A program made the position numbers and the translations under genes. Below are positions 20,047 through 29,369 of a stretch of DNA of 64,000 nt, piece after piece. This DNA comes from Solirubrum puertoriconensis (lineage in GTDB: Bacteria; Bacteroidota; Bacteroidia; Cytophagales; Hymenobacteraceae). The DNA is taken from positions 806,001 to 870,000 of the forward strand of contig NZ_LNAL01000008.1 in assembly GCF_001483135.1 (NCBI RefSeq), in the 5' to 3' direction. The notes beneath the pieces are model-generated. The model did not search any database, was not told the DNA's origin, and worked only from the letters and a program-made list of their open reading frames with translations. Every line of letters begins with the position of its first letter. Within the stretch, counting starts at the first letter, position 1.

Positions 20047-20790
20047 ATGGCACCACTCGATCGTTTCTCCAACCAAGCCGAGCAGTACGCGCAATTCAGG
20101 ATAACTTATCCTGCCGAGCTTTATGAGTTTTTACTTGAAATGGCCCTAGGTCGGAAGGCTGCATGGGATTGCGGAACCGGCAACGGACAGGTAGCAGTCG
20201 ATCTAGCGGCACACTTCAGTAGGGTTGAGGCCACCGACATCAGTGAAAAACAATTGATGTACGCCGCTCAGCGTGCAAACGTGCACTACCACGTATGTGC
20301 TGCCGAGCAACCGCCTTTCCCCGACAACACCTTCGACCTGATTACCACGGCGCAAGCTCTGCACTGGTTTGATGCAGCTGCTTTTCACCGCGAAGCCCAA
20401 CGGGTAGCCAAGCCGGGCGCCACCATTGCCGAGTGGGCATATGGCCTGGTAAAAATTGGCGAGCCGCTAGATGCGTTGATAAGCCGTTTCTACAGGGATA
20501 TTGTAGGACCTTATTGGGATGAACATCGCCGCCATATCGACGATAGTTTTGCACGCATCCCGTTCCCGTTTGCTGCGGTAGCGCACCAAAACTTCGAAAC
20601 GCGCCAGCTGTGGTCTGCCGAACGCTTTCTGCAGTACCTACAAACTTGGAGCAGTGTGTACCTGTACCAAAAGAAGACAGGGGAGAACCCCGTTGACCTA
20701 ATTGCACAGGCCTTGCGTCAATTGTGGGGCGAAGACAAGAGAAAAGTGTGCTTTCCGATCTTCTTGCGGGCAGGCCTAATCGCCAAGTAG
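20047..20790 (+). CDS. Class I SAM-dependent methyltransferase
   Basis: 247 aa. The Rossmann methyltransferase motifs are visible: motif I AAWDCGTGNGQVAVDLA (about residues 37-53), VEATDISEKQL, and FDLITTAQALHWFD (motif IV region). This profile fits the UbiE/Methyltransf_11 type with the HWFD segment. The substrate cannot be read from sequence. No promoter consensus was found in the short space after the previous terminator. Confidence 0.85.
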   Translation: MAPLDRFSNQAEQYAQFRITYPAELYEFLLEMALGRKAAWDCGTGNGQVAVDLAAHFSRVEATDISEKQLMYAAQRANVHYHVCAAEQPPFPDNTFDLITTAQALHWFDAAAFHREAQRVAKPGATIAEWAYGLVKIGEPLDALISRFYRDIVGPYWDEHRRHIDDSFARIPFPFAAVAHQNFETRQLWSAERFLQYLQTWSSVYLYQKKTGENPVDLIAQALRQLWGEDKRKVCFPIFLRAGLIAK

Positions 20791-20843
20791 TAAACATGGT
20801 TACAAACTTCCCAATGAAATAAACCAGTTTACTGATTAAACGA

Positions 20844-21137
20844 ATGTGCCTAGTAGAAACGGGCTTTGAGTATCGAATCCTTTGCAAGTTGACCACCGAG
20901 CAGGCCAACAGCATCCTCGCTAAAGCCCCCAACCTCGACCATTGCGACGAGTCGGGGCTATACGAATACCGAGACTCCGGCAGCCTGACTAGTATGCCCG
21001 ACGCCGTGCTGCAGCGTGCCGAATACGGCCTTTACTTCTGTGACTACAGCCGCAGCCGCACTAGCCTAGAGGTGCTGGGTTACGCGCTGAGCCGCTGCGC
21101 TGACATAGGGCCGGTGACACTGCAGGCTGCCGACTAG
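20844..21137 (+). CDS. Hypothetical protein, 97 aa
   Basis: Not recognised. No signal peptide, membrane span or known motif; composition is soluble and slightly acidic (LTTEQANSILAKAPNLDHCD at the N-terminus). It lies 53 bp after the methyltransferase and just before a clear terminator, so it may be the second gene of a two-gene unit. Codon use looks like that of the neighbours. The clean start, stop and terminator support a real gene. Confidence 0.55.
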   Translation: MCLVETGFEYRILCKLTTEQANSILAKAPNLDHCDESGLYEYRDSGSLTSMPDAVLQRAEYGLYFCDYSRSRTSLEVLGYALSRCADIGPVTLQAAD

Positions 21138-21165
21138 TTACGCATTAGACCCGAACAATTACAGA

Positions 21166-21196
21166 AAAGCCCGCATGACCTCGTGCGGGCTTTCAT
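21166..21196 (+). terminator. Terminator before the rpsL operon
   Basis: AAAGCCCGCA (21166-21175) pairs with TGCGGGCTTT (21184-21193) over an 8-base loop, ending in T residues. It isolates the str operon from upstream genes. Confidence 0.87.
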
Positions 21197-21282
21197 CATT
21201 CTTAAGCAGGGGCAATTTCGGCTGCAGCAAAGTCGCTGATTATGAGTCTTTGACCCTTTCCGTGTTAAGTTATAATCCTTGT

Positions 21283-21313
21283 TTGCTATTGTAAATCAGA
21301 CTCTCTACCTTTG
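21283..21313 (+). promoter_or_regulatory. Promoter of the str operon
   Basis: TTG at 21283-21285, 20 bases, then TACCTTTG at 21306-21313: a full Bacteroidota consensus about 50 bp before rpsL. A small GGGAG/CTCCC hairpin (21329-21344) lies in the leader. Confidence 0.8.
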
Positions 21314-21362
21314 CAAGCCTAATTTTTTGGGAGAAGACCCTCCCGAACATAACGTTCAATAG

Positions 21363-21779
21363 ATGCCAACCATCAACCAACTAGTGCGCAAAGGGCGCGA
21401 GAAGTTGACGACGAAATCTAAGTCGCCGGCTCTCGATTCCTGCCCACAGCGCCGTGGTGTGTGCACCCGCGTGTACACCACTACGCCCAAGAAGCCGAAC
21501 TCGGCTATGCGTAAAGTAGCTCGCGTACGCCTGACCAACGGCAAAGAGGTTAACGCCTACATCCCGGGTGAAGGCCACAACTTGCAGGAGCACAGCATCG
21601 TGCTGATCCGCGGCGGTCGTGTGAAAGACCTTCCCGGTGTGCGTTACCACATCATCCGCGGTGCCTTGGATACTGCCGGTGTAAACGGTCGTCTGCAGCG
21701 CCGTTCGAAGTATGGTGCCAAGCGTCCGAAGCCGGGTCAACCGGCCGCAGCAGCTGGCAAAGGCGGTAAGAAAAAGTAA
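21363..21779 (+). CDS. rpsL: Ribosomal protein uS12
   Basis: 138 aa. Decoding-centre protein. The classic segments [33 protein letters not shown] and [17 protein letters not shown] are intact; streptomycin-relevant lysines in TPKKPN and near RVKDLPG are present as in sensitive strains. First gene of the str operon; the tail is Ala/Gly/Lys-rich. Confidence 0.98.
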   Translation: MPTINQLVRKGREKLTTKSKSPALDSCPQRRGVCTRVYTTTPKKPNSAMRKVARVRLTNGKEVNAYIPGEGHNLQEHSIVLIRGGRVKDLPGVRYHIIRGALDTAGVNGRLQRRSKYGAKRPKPGQPAAAAGKGGKKK

Positions 21780-21791
21780 TTAGGTAGTAGG

Positions 21792-21866
21792 GGGCTGAAT
21801 GACGGCCACGGGTCTGAGTAATACGCTATGAAGCGTGTGAAGCTAGGCCGTAAGATAGTTCAGCCC
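21792..21866 (+). promoter_or_regulatory. Structured rpsL-rpsG intercistronic RNA, candidate S7 control site
   Basis: Three nested stems: GGGCTGAA (21792-21799) with TTCAGCCC (21859-21866); ACGGCC (21802-21807) with GGCCGT (21846-21851); ACGCT (21823-21827) with AGCGT (21832-21836). In enterobacteria S7 binds the rpsL-rpsG spacer to control the str operon. The same place and a multi-stem fold suggest, but do not prove, a similar role here. Confidence 0.5.
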
Positions 21867-21885
21867 ACGAGACTCCTCATATACC

Positions 21886-22353
21886 ATGAGAAAAGCAAAA
21901 CCGAAAAAGCGTATCCTCCTGCCGGACCCCAAGTTCGGTGAGACGCTGGTAACCCGTTTCGTAAACTACCTGATGTACGACGGCAAGAAGAGCTTGGCGT
22001 ACAACATCTTTTATGATGCTCTGGAGCAGGTAGAAGCACGCACCAAGGAGAACGGCCTGGAGCAGTGGCGCAAAGCCCTGAACAACGTGATGCCGACCGT
22101 AGAAGTAAAGAGCCGCCGCGTAGGTGGCGCTACCTTCCAGGTTCCTACGGAAGTTCGCCCCGACCGTCGCATTGCCGTTGGCTCGAAGTGGCTGATTCAA
22201 TTCTCGCGTCGCCGAGGCGAGAAAACGATGAAAGATAAGCTGGCTGGCGAAATCATCGCTGCCGCCAAAGGTGAAGGTGCGGCCGTTAAGAAAAAAGACG
22301 ACACCCACCGGATGGCTGAAGCCAACAAGGCCTTCTCGCACTTCCGCTTCTAA
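21886..22353 (+). CDS. rpsG: Ribosomal protein uS7
   Basis: 155 aa, the usual length. Binds the 3' major domain of 16S rRNA and lines the E site. Typical: [36 protein letters not shown], and the C-terminal [15 protein letters not shown]. Lies 106 bp after rpsL and before the fusA leader hairpin. Confidence 0.98.
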   Translation: MRKAKPKKRILLPDPKFGETLVTRFVNYLMYDGKKSLAYNIFYDALEQVEARTKENGLEQWRKALNNVMPTVEVKSRRVGGATFQVPTEVRPDRRIAVGSKWLIQFSRRRGEKTMKDKLAGEIIAAAKGEGAAVKKKDDTHRMAEANKAFSHFRF

Positions 22354-22370
22354 TTTAAGGAATTTGGGTG

Positions 22371-22431
22371 CTTGGGGACTTTCGGACTGGAGTTGTTGTT
22401 GAGTAGCAATTCCAATCCAAGAGTCCCCAAG
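22371..22431 (+). promoter_or_regulatory. Large imperfect hairpin between rpsG and fusA
   Basis: Arms 22371-22395 and 22407-22431 pair at 23 of 25 positions when two G-U pairs are allowed, over an 11-base loop (TTGTTGAGTAG). It ends 21 bases before the fusA ATG. Because the arms are near copies, both strands encode nearly the same peptide. It may be a control element or a remnant of a small repeat. Confidence 0.6.
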
Positions 22432-22452
22432 TTCCTAAGACCCCATACTGAC

Positions 22453-24588
22453 ATGGCCGTCAACGAAAACCTGAAGTATCTCCGTAACATCGGGATTATG
22501 GCGCACATCGACGCCGGTAAGACCACGACGTCGGAGCGCATTCTTTACTACACGGGTAAAACCCACAAAATCGGGGAAGTGCACGAAGGTGCCGCCACGA
22601 TGGACTGGATGGAGCAAGAGCAGGAGCGTGGTATTACCATCACCTCGGCTGCTACTACTACCTTCTGGAACTACCCCACGGTGCAGGGCGAATCGACGCC
22701 TGAGACCAAGCAGTACAAAATAAACCTGATTGACACCCCGGGCCACGTTGACTTCACCGTAGAAGTTGAACGTTCGTTGCGCGTGCTCGACGGTGCCGTT
22801 GCTCTGTTTTGCGCTGTATCGGGCGTAGAGCCGCAGTCGGAAACCGTATGGCGTCAGGCCGACAAATACAAAGTACCGCGCATCTGTTTTGTAAACAAAA
22901 TGGACCGCGCTGGTGCTGACTTCTTCAAAGCCGTAACGGAAATCAAAGACAAGCTGGGCGCTAACCCCGTGCCGTTGCAGATTCCGATCGGTGCTGAGGA
23001 CACCTTTAAGGGCGTAGTTGACCTGCTGACTGGCAAAGCCATCGTGTGGGACGATGCTACTCAAGGTAAGACCTACAAAGAAGTTCCGGTTCCCGAGGAC
23101 CTCGTTGATACTGTACAGGAATGGCGTGAGAAGCTCGTTGAAAGCGTTGCTGAATACGACGACACCCTAATGGAGAAATTCTTTGAAGATCCGGACAGCA
23201 TTACCCGCGAGGAGATGATGGACGTGATCCGCAAAGCGGTTATCGACATGAAGTTCTCGCCGGTGATGTGCGGTTCGGCCTTCAAAAACAAAGGTGTTCA
23301 GGCTATGCTTGACGCCGTTATGGCCTACCTGCCTTCGCCGCTCGACATGCCCGCCATCATCGGTACCAACCCCGACACTGGTGAGGAAGTAGAGCGTCAT
23401 CCCGACAATGACGAGCCCTTTACGGCTTTGGCGTTTAAGATTGCCACCGACCCCTTCGTAGGTCGTCTGTGCTTCTTCCGCTGCTATTCTGGTCAGCTGG
23501 AGTCGGGTTCGTACGTGTTTAACAACCGTACGGGCAAGAAAGAGCGCATCTCACGTCTGATGCAGATGCACTCCAATAAGCAGAACCCGATCGACAAGAT
23601 CCAGGCTGGCGACATTGCTGCCGGCGTTGGTTTCAAAGACATCAAGACTGGTGACACGTTAACGGAAGAGAAAGACCGCCTCGTTCTCGAGTCGATGTCG
23701 TTCCCCGAGCCTGTAATCGGCTACGCTATCGAGCCTAAGACCCAGGCCGACGTAGACAAGATGGGTATGGCTATTGCCAAGCTCGTGGAAGAAGACCCCA
23801 CGCTGACGGTATTCACGGACCCTGAGACGGGCCAAACGGTACTGCGCGGTATGGGTGAACTTCACTTGGAAATCATCATCGACCGTATGCGTCGCGAGTT
23901 CAAGGTTGAAATCAACCAGGGTGCTCCGCAGGTAGCTTACAAGGAGATGATTACCAAGAAAATCGAGCACCGCGAAGTTTATAAGAAGCAGACGGGTGGT
24001 CGTGGTAAATTTGCTCACATCGAGTTTGAACTCGGCCCGAAAGAAACCGAGCCGGAGAAACCCGGCCTGGAGTTCGTCAACGGTATTACGGGTGGTGTTA
24101 TTCCGAAAGAATTCATCGCTCCGATCCAGAAGGGCTTCGAAGAAGCTATGAAGAGCGGCGTACTTGCCGGCTTCCCACTGGATTCGATGCGTGTGAAGAT
24201 CTACCACGGTTCGTATCACGATGTGGACTCGGACGCTCTGTCGTTCGAAATGGCAGCTCGCCTTGGCTACAAGGAAGCAGCTCCTCGTTGCGCTCCTAAG
24301 CTGCTCGAGCCCATTATGGCCGTTGAAGTAGTGTCGCCTGACGAGTACACGGGTCCGGTAACGGGTGACCTAAACCGTCGCCGCGGCATCATGAAGGGTA
24401 TGGACACCAAAGCTGGTGCTCAGGTTATCAAGGCTGACGTTCCGCTGTCGGAGCTGTTCGGCTATGTAACTGACCTACGTACCATCTCTTCGGGCCGTGC
24501 TTCGGCTTCGCTGACCTTCTCGCACTACGAACAGGTACCGCAGAACCTCGCCGAAGGCATCATCGCCAAAGTAAAAGGCGGTAAGTAA
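22453..24588 (+). CDS. fusA: Elongation factor G
   Basis: 711 aa GTPase for translocation and, with RRF, ribosome recycling. G1 motif AHIDAGKT at residues 17-24; DTPGHVDF (G3) and NKMD (G4) are present, as are domain IV ([14 protein letters not shown]) and the C-terminal [20 protein letters not shown] chose the ATG at 22453 ([12 protein letters not shown]) because the upstream in-frame start at 22372 would translate the leader hairpin. Confidence 0.98.
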   Translation: MAVNENLKYLRNIGIMAHIDAGKTTTSERILYYTGKTHKIGEVHEGAATMDWMEQEQERGITITSAATTTFWNYPTVQGESTPETKQYKINLIDTPGHVDFTVEVERSLRVLDGAVALFCAVSGVEPQSETVWRQADKYKVPRICFVNKMDRAGADFFKAVTEIKDKLGANPVPLQIPIGAEDTFKGVVDLLTGKAIVWDDATQGKTYKEVPVPEDLVDTVQEWREKLVESVAEYDDTLMEKFFEDPDSITREEMMDVIRKAVIDMKFSPVMCGSAFKNKGVQAMLDAVMAYLPSPLDMPAIIGTNPDTGEEVERHPDNDEPFTALAFKIATDPFVGRLCFFRCYSGQLESGSYVFNNRTGKKERISRLMQMHSNKQNPIDKIQAGDIAAGVGFKDIKTGDTLTEEKDRLVLESMSFPEPVIGYAIEPKTQADVDKMGMAIAKLVEEDPTLTVFTDPETGQTVLRGMGELHLEIIIDRMRREFKVEINQGAPQVAYKEMITKKIEHREVYKKQTGGRGKFAHIEFELGPKETEPEKPGLEFVNGITGGVIPKEFIAPIQKGFEEAMKSGVLAGFPLDSMRVKIYHGSYHDVDSDALSFEMAARLGYKEAAPRCAPKLLEPIMAVEVVSPDEYTGPVTGDLNRRRGIMKGMDTKAGAQVIKADVPLSELFGYVTDLRTISSGRASASLTFSHYEQVPQNLAEGIIAKVKGGK

Positions 24589-24612
24589 TACTTGCTTTCA
24601 CAAGCTGACATC

Positions 24613-24918
24613 ATGAACCAGAAAATTCGCATCAAACTGAAGTCTTACGATCATAACCTCGTCGACAAGTCGTCGGAGAAGATCGTAAAGGCGGTGAAAG
24701 CAACGGGTGCCATCGTAAGCGGCCCGATTCCTTTGCCGACGGAAAAAGAGAAGTTCACCGTTCTCCGTTCGCCCCACGTGAACAAGAAGTCGCGTGAGCA
24801 ATTCCAGCTCTGCACCTACAAGCGCCTCGTGGATATCTACTCGACTTCGTCGAAGACGGTAGATGCCCTGATGAAACTCGAACTGCCGAGCGGCGTTGAC
24901 GTAGAAATCAAAGTCTGA
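24613..24918 (+). CDS. rpsJ: Ribosomal protein uS10
   Basis: 101 aa. Start at ATG 24613 ([15 protein letters not shown]), the normal S10 N-terminus; an upstream in-frame ATG (24592) is unlikely. Usually rpsJ leads directly into rplC; here it is followed by a strong terminator and an unrelated gene, so it belongs to the str transcript. Confidence 0.97.
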   Translation: MNQKIRIKLKSYDHNLVDKSSEKIVKAVKATGAIVSGPIPLPTEKEKFTVLRSPHVNKKSREQFQLCTYKRLVDIYSTSSKTVDALMKLELPSGVDVEIKV

Positions 24919-24934
24919 GTGCTAATTCTCAGCG

Positions 24935-24974
24935 AAAAAGCCCCACTGGTGAAAACCAGTGGGGCTTTTTATTT
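24935..24974 (+). terminator. Strong terminator after rpsJ
   Basis: 16-bp perfect arms (24935-24950 and 24955-24970) around a GAAA tetraloop, with A-run before and T-run after. It ends the str transcript and separates rpsJ from the rest of the S10 cluster. Confidence 0.93.
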
Positions 24975-25007
24975 GTACTCGACAGCTGGTTTGCATCTTT
25001 TGCAAAA

Positions 25008-25033
25008 TTTCTGTCAGGTAATCATGACAGAAA
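25008..25033. promoter_or_regulatory. Inverted repeat upstream of the O-antigen-ligase-like gene
   Basis: TTTCTGTCA (25008-25016) and TGACAGAAA (25025-25033) are perfect 9-bp arms with an 8-base spacer, about 70 bp before the gene. It has the look of a dimeric repressor site or a small hairpin. No regulator is encoded nearby and no clear TAnnTTTG promoter is visible. Confidence 0.45.
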
Positions 25034-25100
25034 GCCAAATCCGAAATAAGTAACTTGCAATTCGCCCAAGCATGCAGCTACGGGTTTGTGCTTAACGTCT

Positions 25101-26405
25101 GTGAGTATTTCTCCTGCTTCGAAAAATATCAGTTGGTTAACCGAGAGCCGGATTCAGGCAGCGGCAGCTATTAGCTGTGCGTTGGTAGTTGTAGGCCTTT
25201 ACACCATCCCTTTTTTCCGTGCACTGGCCAGCATTGGGCAAGGGTGTTTAGTGGTGGCCGCTCTGGCCTATTTCGTGCTGTTTAAAAAAATAGAGCAAAG
25301 AACTAAATGGCCAGTCTATTTAGGCTTTGTTGCAATATTCGGTATGCATTTCGCTGCTGGAGCGATAACGAGTCGGAGCAATATGCATGAGTACTGGCGC
25401 GACATGGTGTTACAGCTGCCGTTTCTTATTCTTCCTATTGCCTTTTGTGTGTTACCACCTCTACCTGTAGCATACCTAGCTCGGCTTTACAAGCTTTTGC
25501 TTGGCCTTACTACTGTATCTGCGGTGGGAAGCACCATATATTATCTGTACAACAGAGAATATATCAACGAGCTTTACCTTAGGTCGAAGGTGATGCCTAC
25601 TGTGCCAGATCATATTAGGTTCAGCTTACTAGTAGCGCTTTCAATTGCCGTGGGTGCAGTGCTCTTGAATAGAGAAGCTCTTCAGGGATGGCGTAGAAAA
25701 GTGGTTTTAATAGCTACAATATTCCTGGCTGGCTTTCTACACCTTCTTGCTGTACGTAGTGGCCTGCTAGCCTTCTATGTGCTAGGTATCTTTGGCCTAG
25801 GTTATCAACTAAAGCACAAAGCTTGGCGCAAAGTGGCAACAGTGGTGGCTGTTCTGACTCTGACTCCATTGCTTAGCTATTGGGCGTTGCCTACGTTTTA
25901 TAACAAATACCGTAATACGCGTGAAGATGCTAGTCGAGTTGAGCAGACGCGTTCAGCAAACGATTACTCCTTGGTAGGGCGGGTGTACTCTTATCAAGCA
26001 GCTTTGCGAGTATGGGAGGATCACCCCTTGGTAGGGGTTGGAAAAGCCGATCTGCGTGATGAAATGTCTGCTAGATATCGTGAATTCTTTCCGCAAATTG
26101 ATGCGGAGCATCACTTGCAGCCGCATAATCAGTTTTTATTCTATTTAGTCTCTTTTGGTGCTATAGGCTTGCTTTTATTTACACTCGCTTTCTATTATCC
26201 CCTTTGGTGGTCTCGGCGTAAGCACGCACCCATGTTGATTTCGCAATACATAATTGTAACGCTATCATTTATGGTTGAGCCAACTTTGGAAACCCAGACT
26301 GGATTGACTTTCGCCTTGTTTTTTTTACTGCTTCCGCTAAGTAGTGCTGCTGCTTACAGCAAAGAGACTGTTGTGAGAAAAGGTTTGGAATGGCGTCCTG
26401 CTTAG
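25101..26405 (+). CDS. O-antigen ligase/polymerase-like membrane protein
   Basis: 434 aa from a GTG at 25101 (a TTG at 25086 is possible). About ten hydrophobic segments; a large loop contains AALRVWEDHPLVGVGKADLR and AEHHLQPHNQFLFYLVSFG, the pattern of the Wzy_C/O-antigen-ligase family (conserved Arg, PLxGVG, His-Asn-x-x-L). It would polymerise or ligate a polysaccharide at the cytoplasmic membrane. It sits alone between rpsJ and rplC, is visibly richer in A+T than its neighbours and uses codons rare in them, suggesting transfer. No terminator is seen after it; an independent promoter precedes rplC. Confidence 0.8.
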   Translation: MSISPASKNISWLTESRIQAAAAISCALVVVGLYTIPFFRALASIGQGCLVVAALAYFVLFKKIEQRTKWPVYLGFVAIFGMHFAAGAITSRSNMHEYWRDMVLQLPFLILPIAFCVLPPLPVAYLARLYKLLLGLTTVSAVGSTIYYLYNREYINELYLRSKVMPTVPDHIRFSLLVALSIAVGAVLLNREALQGWRRKVVLIATIFLAGFLHLLAVRSGLLAFYVLGIFGLGYQLKHKAWRKVATVVAVLTLTPLLSYWALPTFYNKYRNTREDASRVEQTRSANDYSLVGRVYSYQAALRVWEDHPLVGVGKADLRDEMSARYREFFPQIDAEHHLQPHNQFLFYLVSFGAIGLLLFTLAFYYPLWWSRRKHAPMLISQYIIVTLSFMVEPTLETQTGLTFALFFLLLPLSSAAAYSKETVVRKGLEWRPA

Positions 26406-26559
26406 ACACTGTTTGCTCATTTATCATCAAGTAGATAATTGACCATTTCCGTGCTGGTGGCTTGGCCTTGACGGCATGTAGGAATGAAGAAATGGTGCGA
26501 AGTAACTGTTAGAGAGGCCAAAGTGAACACGGCTGCTTCTTAAATTATTTGGAAGGGGG

Positions 26560-26592
26560 TTGCAATTTTGTCTTAACAATATTGTAGCTTTG
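26560..26592 (+). promoter_or_regulatory. Promoter of the rplC-rpsN operon
   Basis: TTG at 26560-26562, 22 bases, then TAGCTTTG at 26585-26592. It restarts ribosomal-gene transcription after the inserted gene. The rest of the 252-bp gap (26406-26559) shows nothing I recognise. Confidence 0.75.
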
Positions 26593-26604
26593 CACTCCCT
26601 TTCC

Positions 26605-26627
26605 GAAAACGCTATTCGGGCGTTTTC
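26605..26627 (+). promoter_or_regulatory. Leader hairpin before rplC
   Basis: GAAAACGC (26605-26612) pairs with GCGTTTTC (26620-26627) over 7 bases, a few bases after the likely transcription start. It could be a stability element or part of a ribosomal-protein-responsive leader. Confidence 0.5.
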
Positions 26628-26657
26628 ACTGTGTCTTTTCTTTAAACCCCAATTCGA

Positions 26658-27278
26658 ATGCCTGGCATTATCGGTAAGAAAATCGGTATGACAAGCCTCT
26701 TCACTGCGGACGGTCGGAACGTGCCTTGCACGCTCATTCAAGCTGGTCCGTGCGTAGTGACGCAGGTGAAAACGCTCGAGACCGACGGCTACACTGCTGT
26801 GCAGCTCGGCTACGGCGAGAAGAAGGCCAAGAACACCAACAAGCCGTTGGCTGGCCACTTCGCTAAGGCGGGTGTTACCCCCCGCAAGAAACTTGTGGAA
26901 TTCCGTACCGATGACGTGGCTTCGTACACGCTCGGCGCTGAGGTAAATGCAGACTACTTTGCCGAAGGCGACTTCGTAGATGTAGTTGGAACCTCAAAAG
27001 GCAAAGGATTCCAAGGCGTTGTTAAACGTCACAACTTCGCCGGTGTTGGCGGCCAGACTCACGGCCAGCACAACCGCGGCCGTCACCCTGGTTCGATCGG
27101 TGCCTGCTCGTGGCCCTCGCGCGTGTTCAAAGGCATGCGTATGGCTGGCCGCATGGGCGGTGACCGTGTAAAAGTGCAGAACCTGAAAGTGATGCGCGTG
27201 GTAGGCGACCAGAACTTGATCCTCGTAAGCGGTTCAGTTCCCGGTGCTAAAAACGGTTACGTGATTCTGGAGAAATAG
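26658..27278 (+). CDS. rplC: Ribosomal protein uL3
   Basis: 206 aa. Starts [15 protein letters not shown]; the long loop region [18 protein letters not shown] reaches toward the peptidyl-transferase centre. First gene of the restarted S10 cluster, 5 bp before rplD. Confidence 0.98.
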   Translation: MPGIIGKKIGMTSLFTADGRNVPCTLIQAGPCVVTQVKTLETDGYTAVQLGYGEKKAKNTNKPLAGHFAKAGVTPRKKLVEFRTDDVASYTLGAEVNADYFAEGDFVDVVGTSKGKGFQGVVKRHNFAGVGGQTHGQHNRGRHPGSIGACSWPSRVFKGMRMAGRMGGDRVKVQNLKVMRVVGDQNLILVSGSVPGAKNGYVILEK

Positions 27279-27283
27279 GCGCG

Positions 27284-27922
27284 ATGGAACTCTCTGTATT
27301 GACGATCAAAGGCGAAGACACCGGTCGTAAGGTGACGCTGTCGGACGCTATTTTCGGCGTGGAGCCCAACGAGCACGCCATGTACCTTGATGTAAAGCTG
27401 TACCTCGCTAATCAGCGCCAGGGCACGCACAAATCGAAGGAGCGCGCTGAAATTGCCCGCACCACCAAAAAACTAAAGAAGCAGAAAGGCACCGGCGGTG
27501 CTCGTGCTGGTTCGATGAAGTCGCCGGTGTTCATCGGTGGTGGCCGTGTATTCGGTCCTAAACCCCGTGACTACGGTTTTAAAGTGAACAAGAAGACCAA
27601 GCAGTTGGCTCGTTTGTCGGCCCTGTCGGTACTTGCTCGCGAAAACCGCCTAGCGTTGGTTGAGAACTTCTCGCTCGAAGGTCCTAAGACGAAAGACTTC
27701 GTTAACATTCTCAGCGGCCTCAACCTGAACACTGGTAAGAAAACCTTGCTAGTAACTGGATCGATTGACAAGAATGTGGTGCTGTCAGCTCGTAACCTAC
27801 AGAAGGTGAAAGTGGCTACTGCTAACGCTCTGAACACGCACGATCTGCTGAACACGGATACGCTGCTGCTGTCGGAAGACGGCCTGCAGTCGCTCACCCA
27901 ACTTTATACGGCTGCTGAGTAA
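27284..27922 (+). CDS. rplD: Ribosomal protein uL4
   Basis: 212 aa. The loop GTGGARAGSMKSPVFIGGGR that extends into the exit tunnel is typical. In some bacteria L4 also represses the S10 operon. Its stop overlaps the rplW start by one base (TAATG). Confidence 0.98.
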   Translation: MELSVLTIKGEDTGRKVTLSDAIFGVEPNEHAMYLDVKLYLANQRQGTHKSKERAEIARTTKKLKKQKGTGGARAGSMKSPVFIGGGRVFGPKPRDYGFKVNKKTKQLARLSALSVLARENRLALVENFSLEGPKTKDFVNILSGLNLNTGKKTLLVTGSIDKNVVLSARNLQKVKVATANALNTHDLLNTDTLLLSEDGLQSLTQLYTAAE

Positions 27923-28209
27923 TGAGCATTATCAAGAAGCCCATCGTAACTGAGAAGGCTACGTCGCTGAACGAAAAAGGCCAGTACGCCTTTGAGGTTG
28001 AACGCACCGCCAATAAGGTTGAAATCAAAAAGGAAATCGAGAAGCTCTATGGCGTGACTGTGGTGGGCATTAGCACCATCCGCAGCCAGGGCAAACTCAA
28101 GTCCCGCTTCACCAAGACCGGTGCCGTTACCGGCCGTCGTGCTTCGAGCAAGAAGGCTATCGTAACCGTAAAGGATGGTGATGTTATCGACTTCTACAGC
28201 GGTATTTAG
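27922..28209 (+). CDS. rplW: Ribosomal protein uL23
   Basis: 95 aa. Exit-tunnel rim protein and docking site for trigger factor and SRP. MSIIKKPIVTEKATSLNE is the standard N-terminus. Coupled to rplD by a TAATG junction; 51 bp before rplB. Confidence 0.97.
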   Translation: MSIIKKPIVTEKATSLNEKGQYAFEVERTANKVEIKKEIEKLYGVTVVGISTIRSQGKLKSRFTKTGAVTGRRASSKKAIVTVKDGDVIDFYSGI

Positions 28210-28260
28210 TCCAGCTGAATTCCTGAACGAGGCCCCTCGCTAGAGCATTTTCGCTATAAA

Positions 28261-29088
28261 ATGGCACTCAAAAAACTAAGACCAACATCACCGGGTCAGC
28301 GCTTCCGCATCGCCCCGGGCTTCGACGAGATTACCACGTCGACCCCGGAGAAGTCGCTGTTGGCACCCAAGAAAAAATCCGGTGGCCGGAATGACTCCGG
28401 AAAAATGACCAACCGATACATCGGTGGTGGTCACAAGCAACAGTATCGTATTATTGATTTCAAACGTAGCAAGCACGGTGTGCCCGCTACGGTAAAAGAG
28501 ATTGAATACGATCCGAACCGTACGGCTCGCATCGCACTGATCAGCTACGCTGACGGCGAAAAGGCGTACATCATCGCACCTGCTGGTCTGCAGGTAGGCG
28601 CTACCGTAGTAGCAGGCCCAGGCGCCGCTCCAGAGGTAGGTAACGCTCTTCTGTTGCGCGATATGCCCCTAGGTACCATCGTTCACAACATTGAACTGAT
28701 GCCTGGTGGCGGTGCCGTTCTGGCACGTTCGGCTGGTACCTACGCTCAGCTTGTTGCTCGCGAAGACAAGTACGCAACCCTAAAGTTGCCGTCTGGTGAG
28801 ATGCGCATGGTACTAGTTACCTGCATGGCTACCGTAGGCACGGTGTCGAACGCTGACCACATGAACGTTCGTCTTGGCAAAGCCGGTCGTCACCGTTGGT
28901 TGGGTTACCGTCCGCGCGTACGTGGTGTTGCAATGAACCCCGTTGACCACCCAATGGGTGGTGGCGAAGGCCGCTCAAGCGGTGGTCACCCGCGCAGCCG
29001 TAAAGGTCTGCTTGCGAAAGGTGCCAAGACTCGCAACAAGAACAAGTACTCTGAGAACCTCATCGTTTCGCGTAAAGGCAAGAAGTAA
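28261..29088 (+). CDS. rplB: Ribosomal protein uL2
   Basis: 275 aa. Supports peptidyl transfer. The C-terminal signature [20 protein letters not shown] contains the conserved His required for activity. Overlaps rpsS by one base. Confidence 0.98.
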   Translation: MALKKLRPTSPGQRFRIAPGFDEITTSTPEKSLLAPKKKSGGRNDSGKMTNRYIGGGHKQQYRIIDFKRSKHGVPATVKEIEYDPNRTARIALISYADGEKAYIIAPAGLQVGATVVAGPGAAPEVGNALLLRDMPLGTIVHNIELMPGGGAVLARSAGTYAQLVAREDKYATLKLPSGEMRMVLVTCMATVGTVSNADHMNVRLGKAGRHRWLGYRPRVRGVAMNPVDHPMGGGEGRSSGGHPRSRKGLLAKGAKTRNKNKYSENLIVSRKGKK

Positions 29089-29366
29089 TGGCACGTTCGC
29101 TTAAAAAAGGCCCGTACATCGACTTCCGTCTTGAGCGGAAGGTGCAGGTGATGGAGGAAAGCGGAAAAAAATCGGTGGTGAAGACATGGTCGCGCCGCTC
29201 GATGATTTCGCCGGACTTTGTAGGGCACACCTTCGCTGTGCACAACGGCAATAAGTTCATCCCGGTGTATGTAACCGAAAACATGGTAGGGCACAAACTG
29301 GGCGAATTCGCCCCGACGCGCAACTTCCGTGGTCACATCGCCAAGAAAGACAAAGGCAAGCGCTAA
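29088..29366 (+). CDS. rpsS: Ribosomal protein uS19
   Basis: 92 aa. Typical [14 protein letters not shown] start and [20 protein letters not shown]. Contacts S13 in the head of the 30S subunit. Start overlaps the rplB stop (TAATG). Confidence 0.98.
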   Translation: MARSLKKGPYIDFRLERKVQVMEESGKKSVVKTWSRRSMISPDFVGHTFAVHNGNKFIPVYVTENMVGHKLGEFAPTRNFRGHIAKKDKGKR

Positions 29367-29369
29367 GAC

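Noticed and set aside
22372-22452. N-terminal extension of EF-G by 27 codons
   Set aside because: It would translate the leader hairpin; the downstream ATG at 22453 gives the conserved EF-G start.
24971-26657. Insertion sequence or phage element carrying the ligase-like gene
   Set aside because: No transposase, terminal inverted repeats or target duplications were visible around it.
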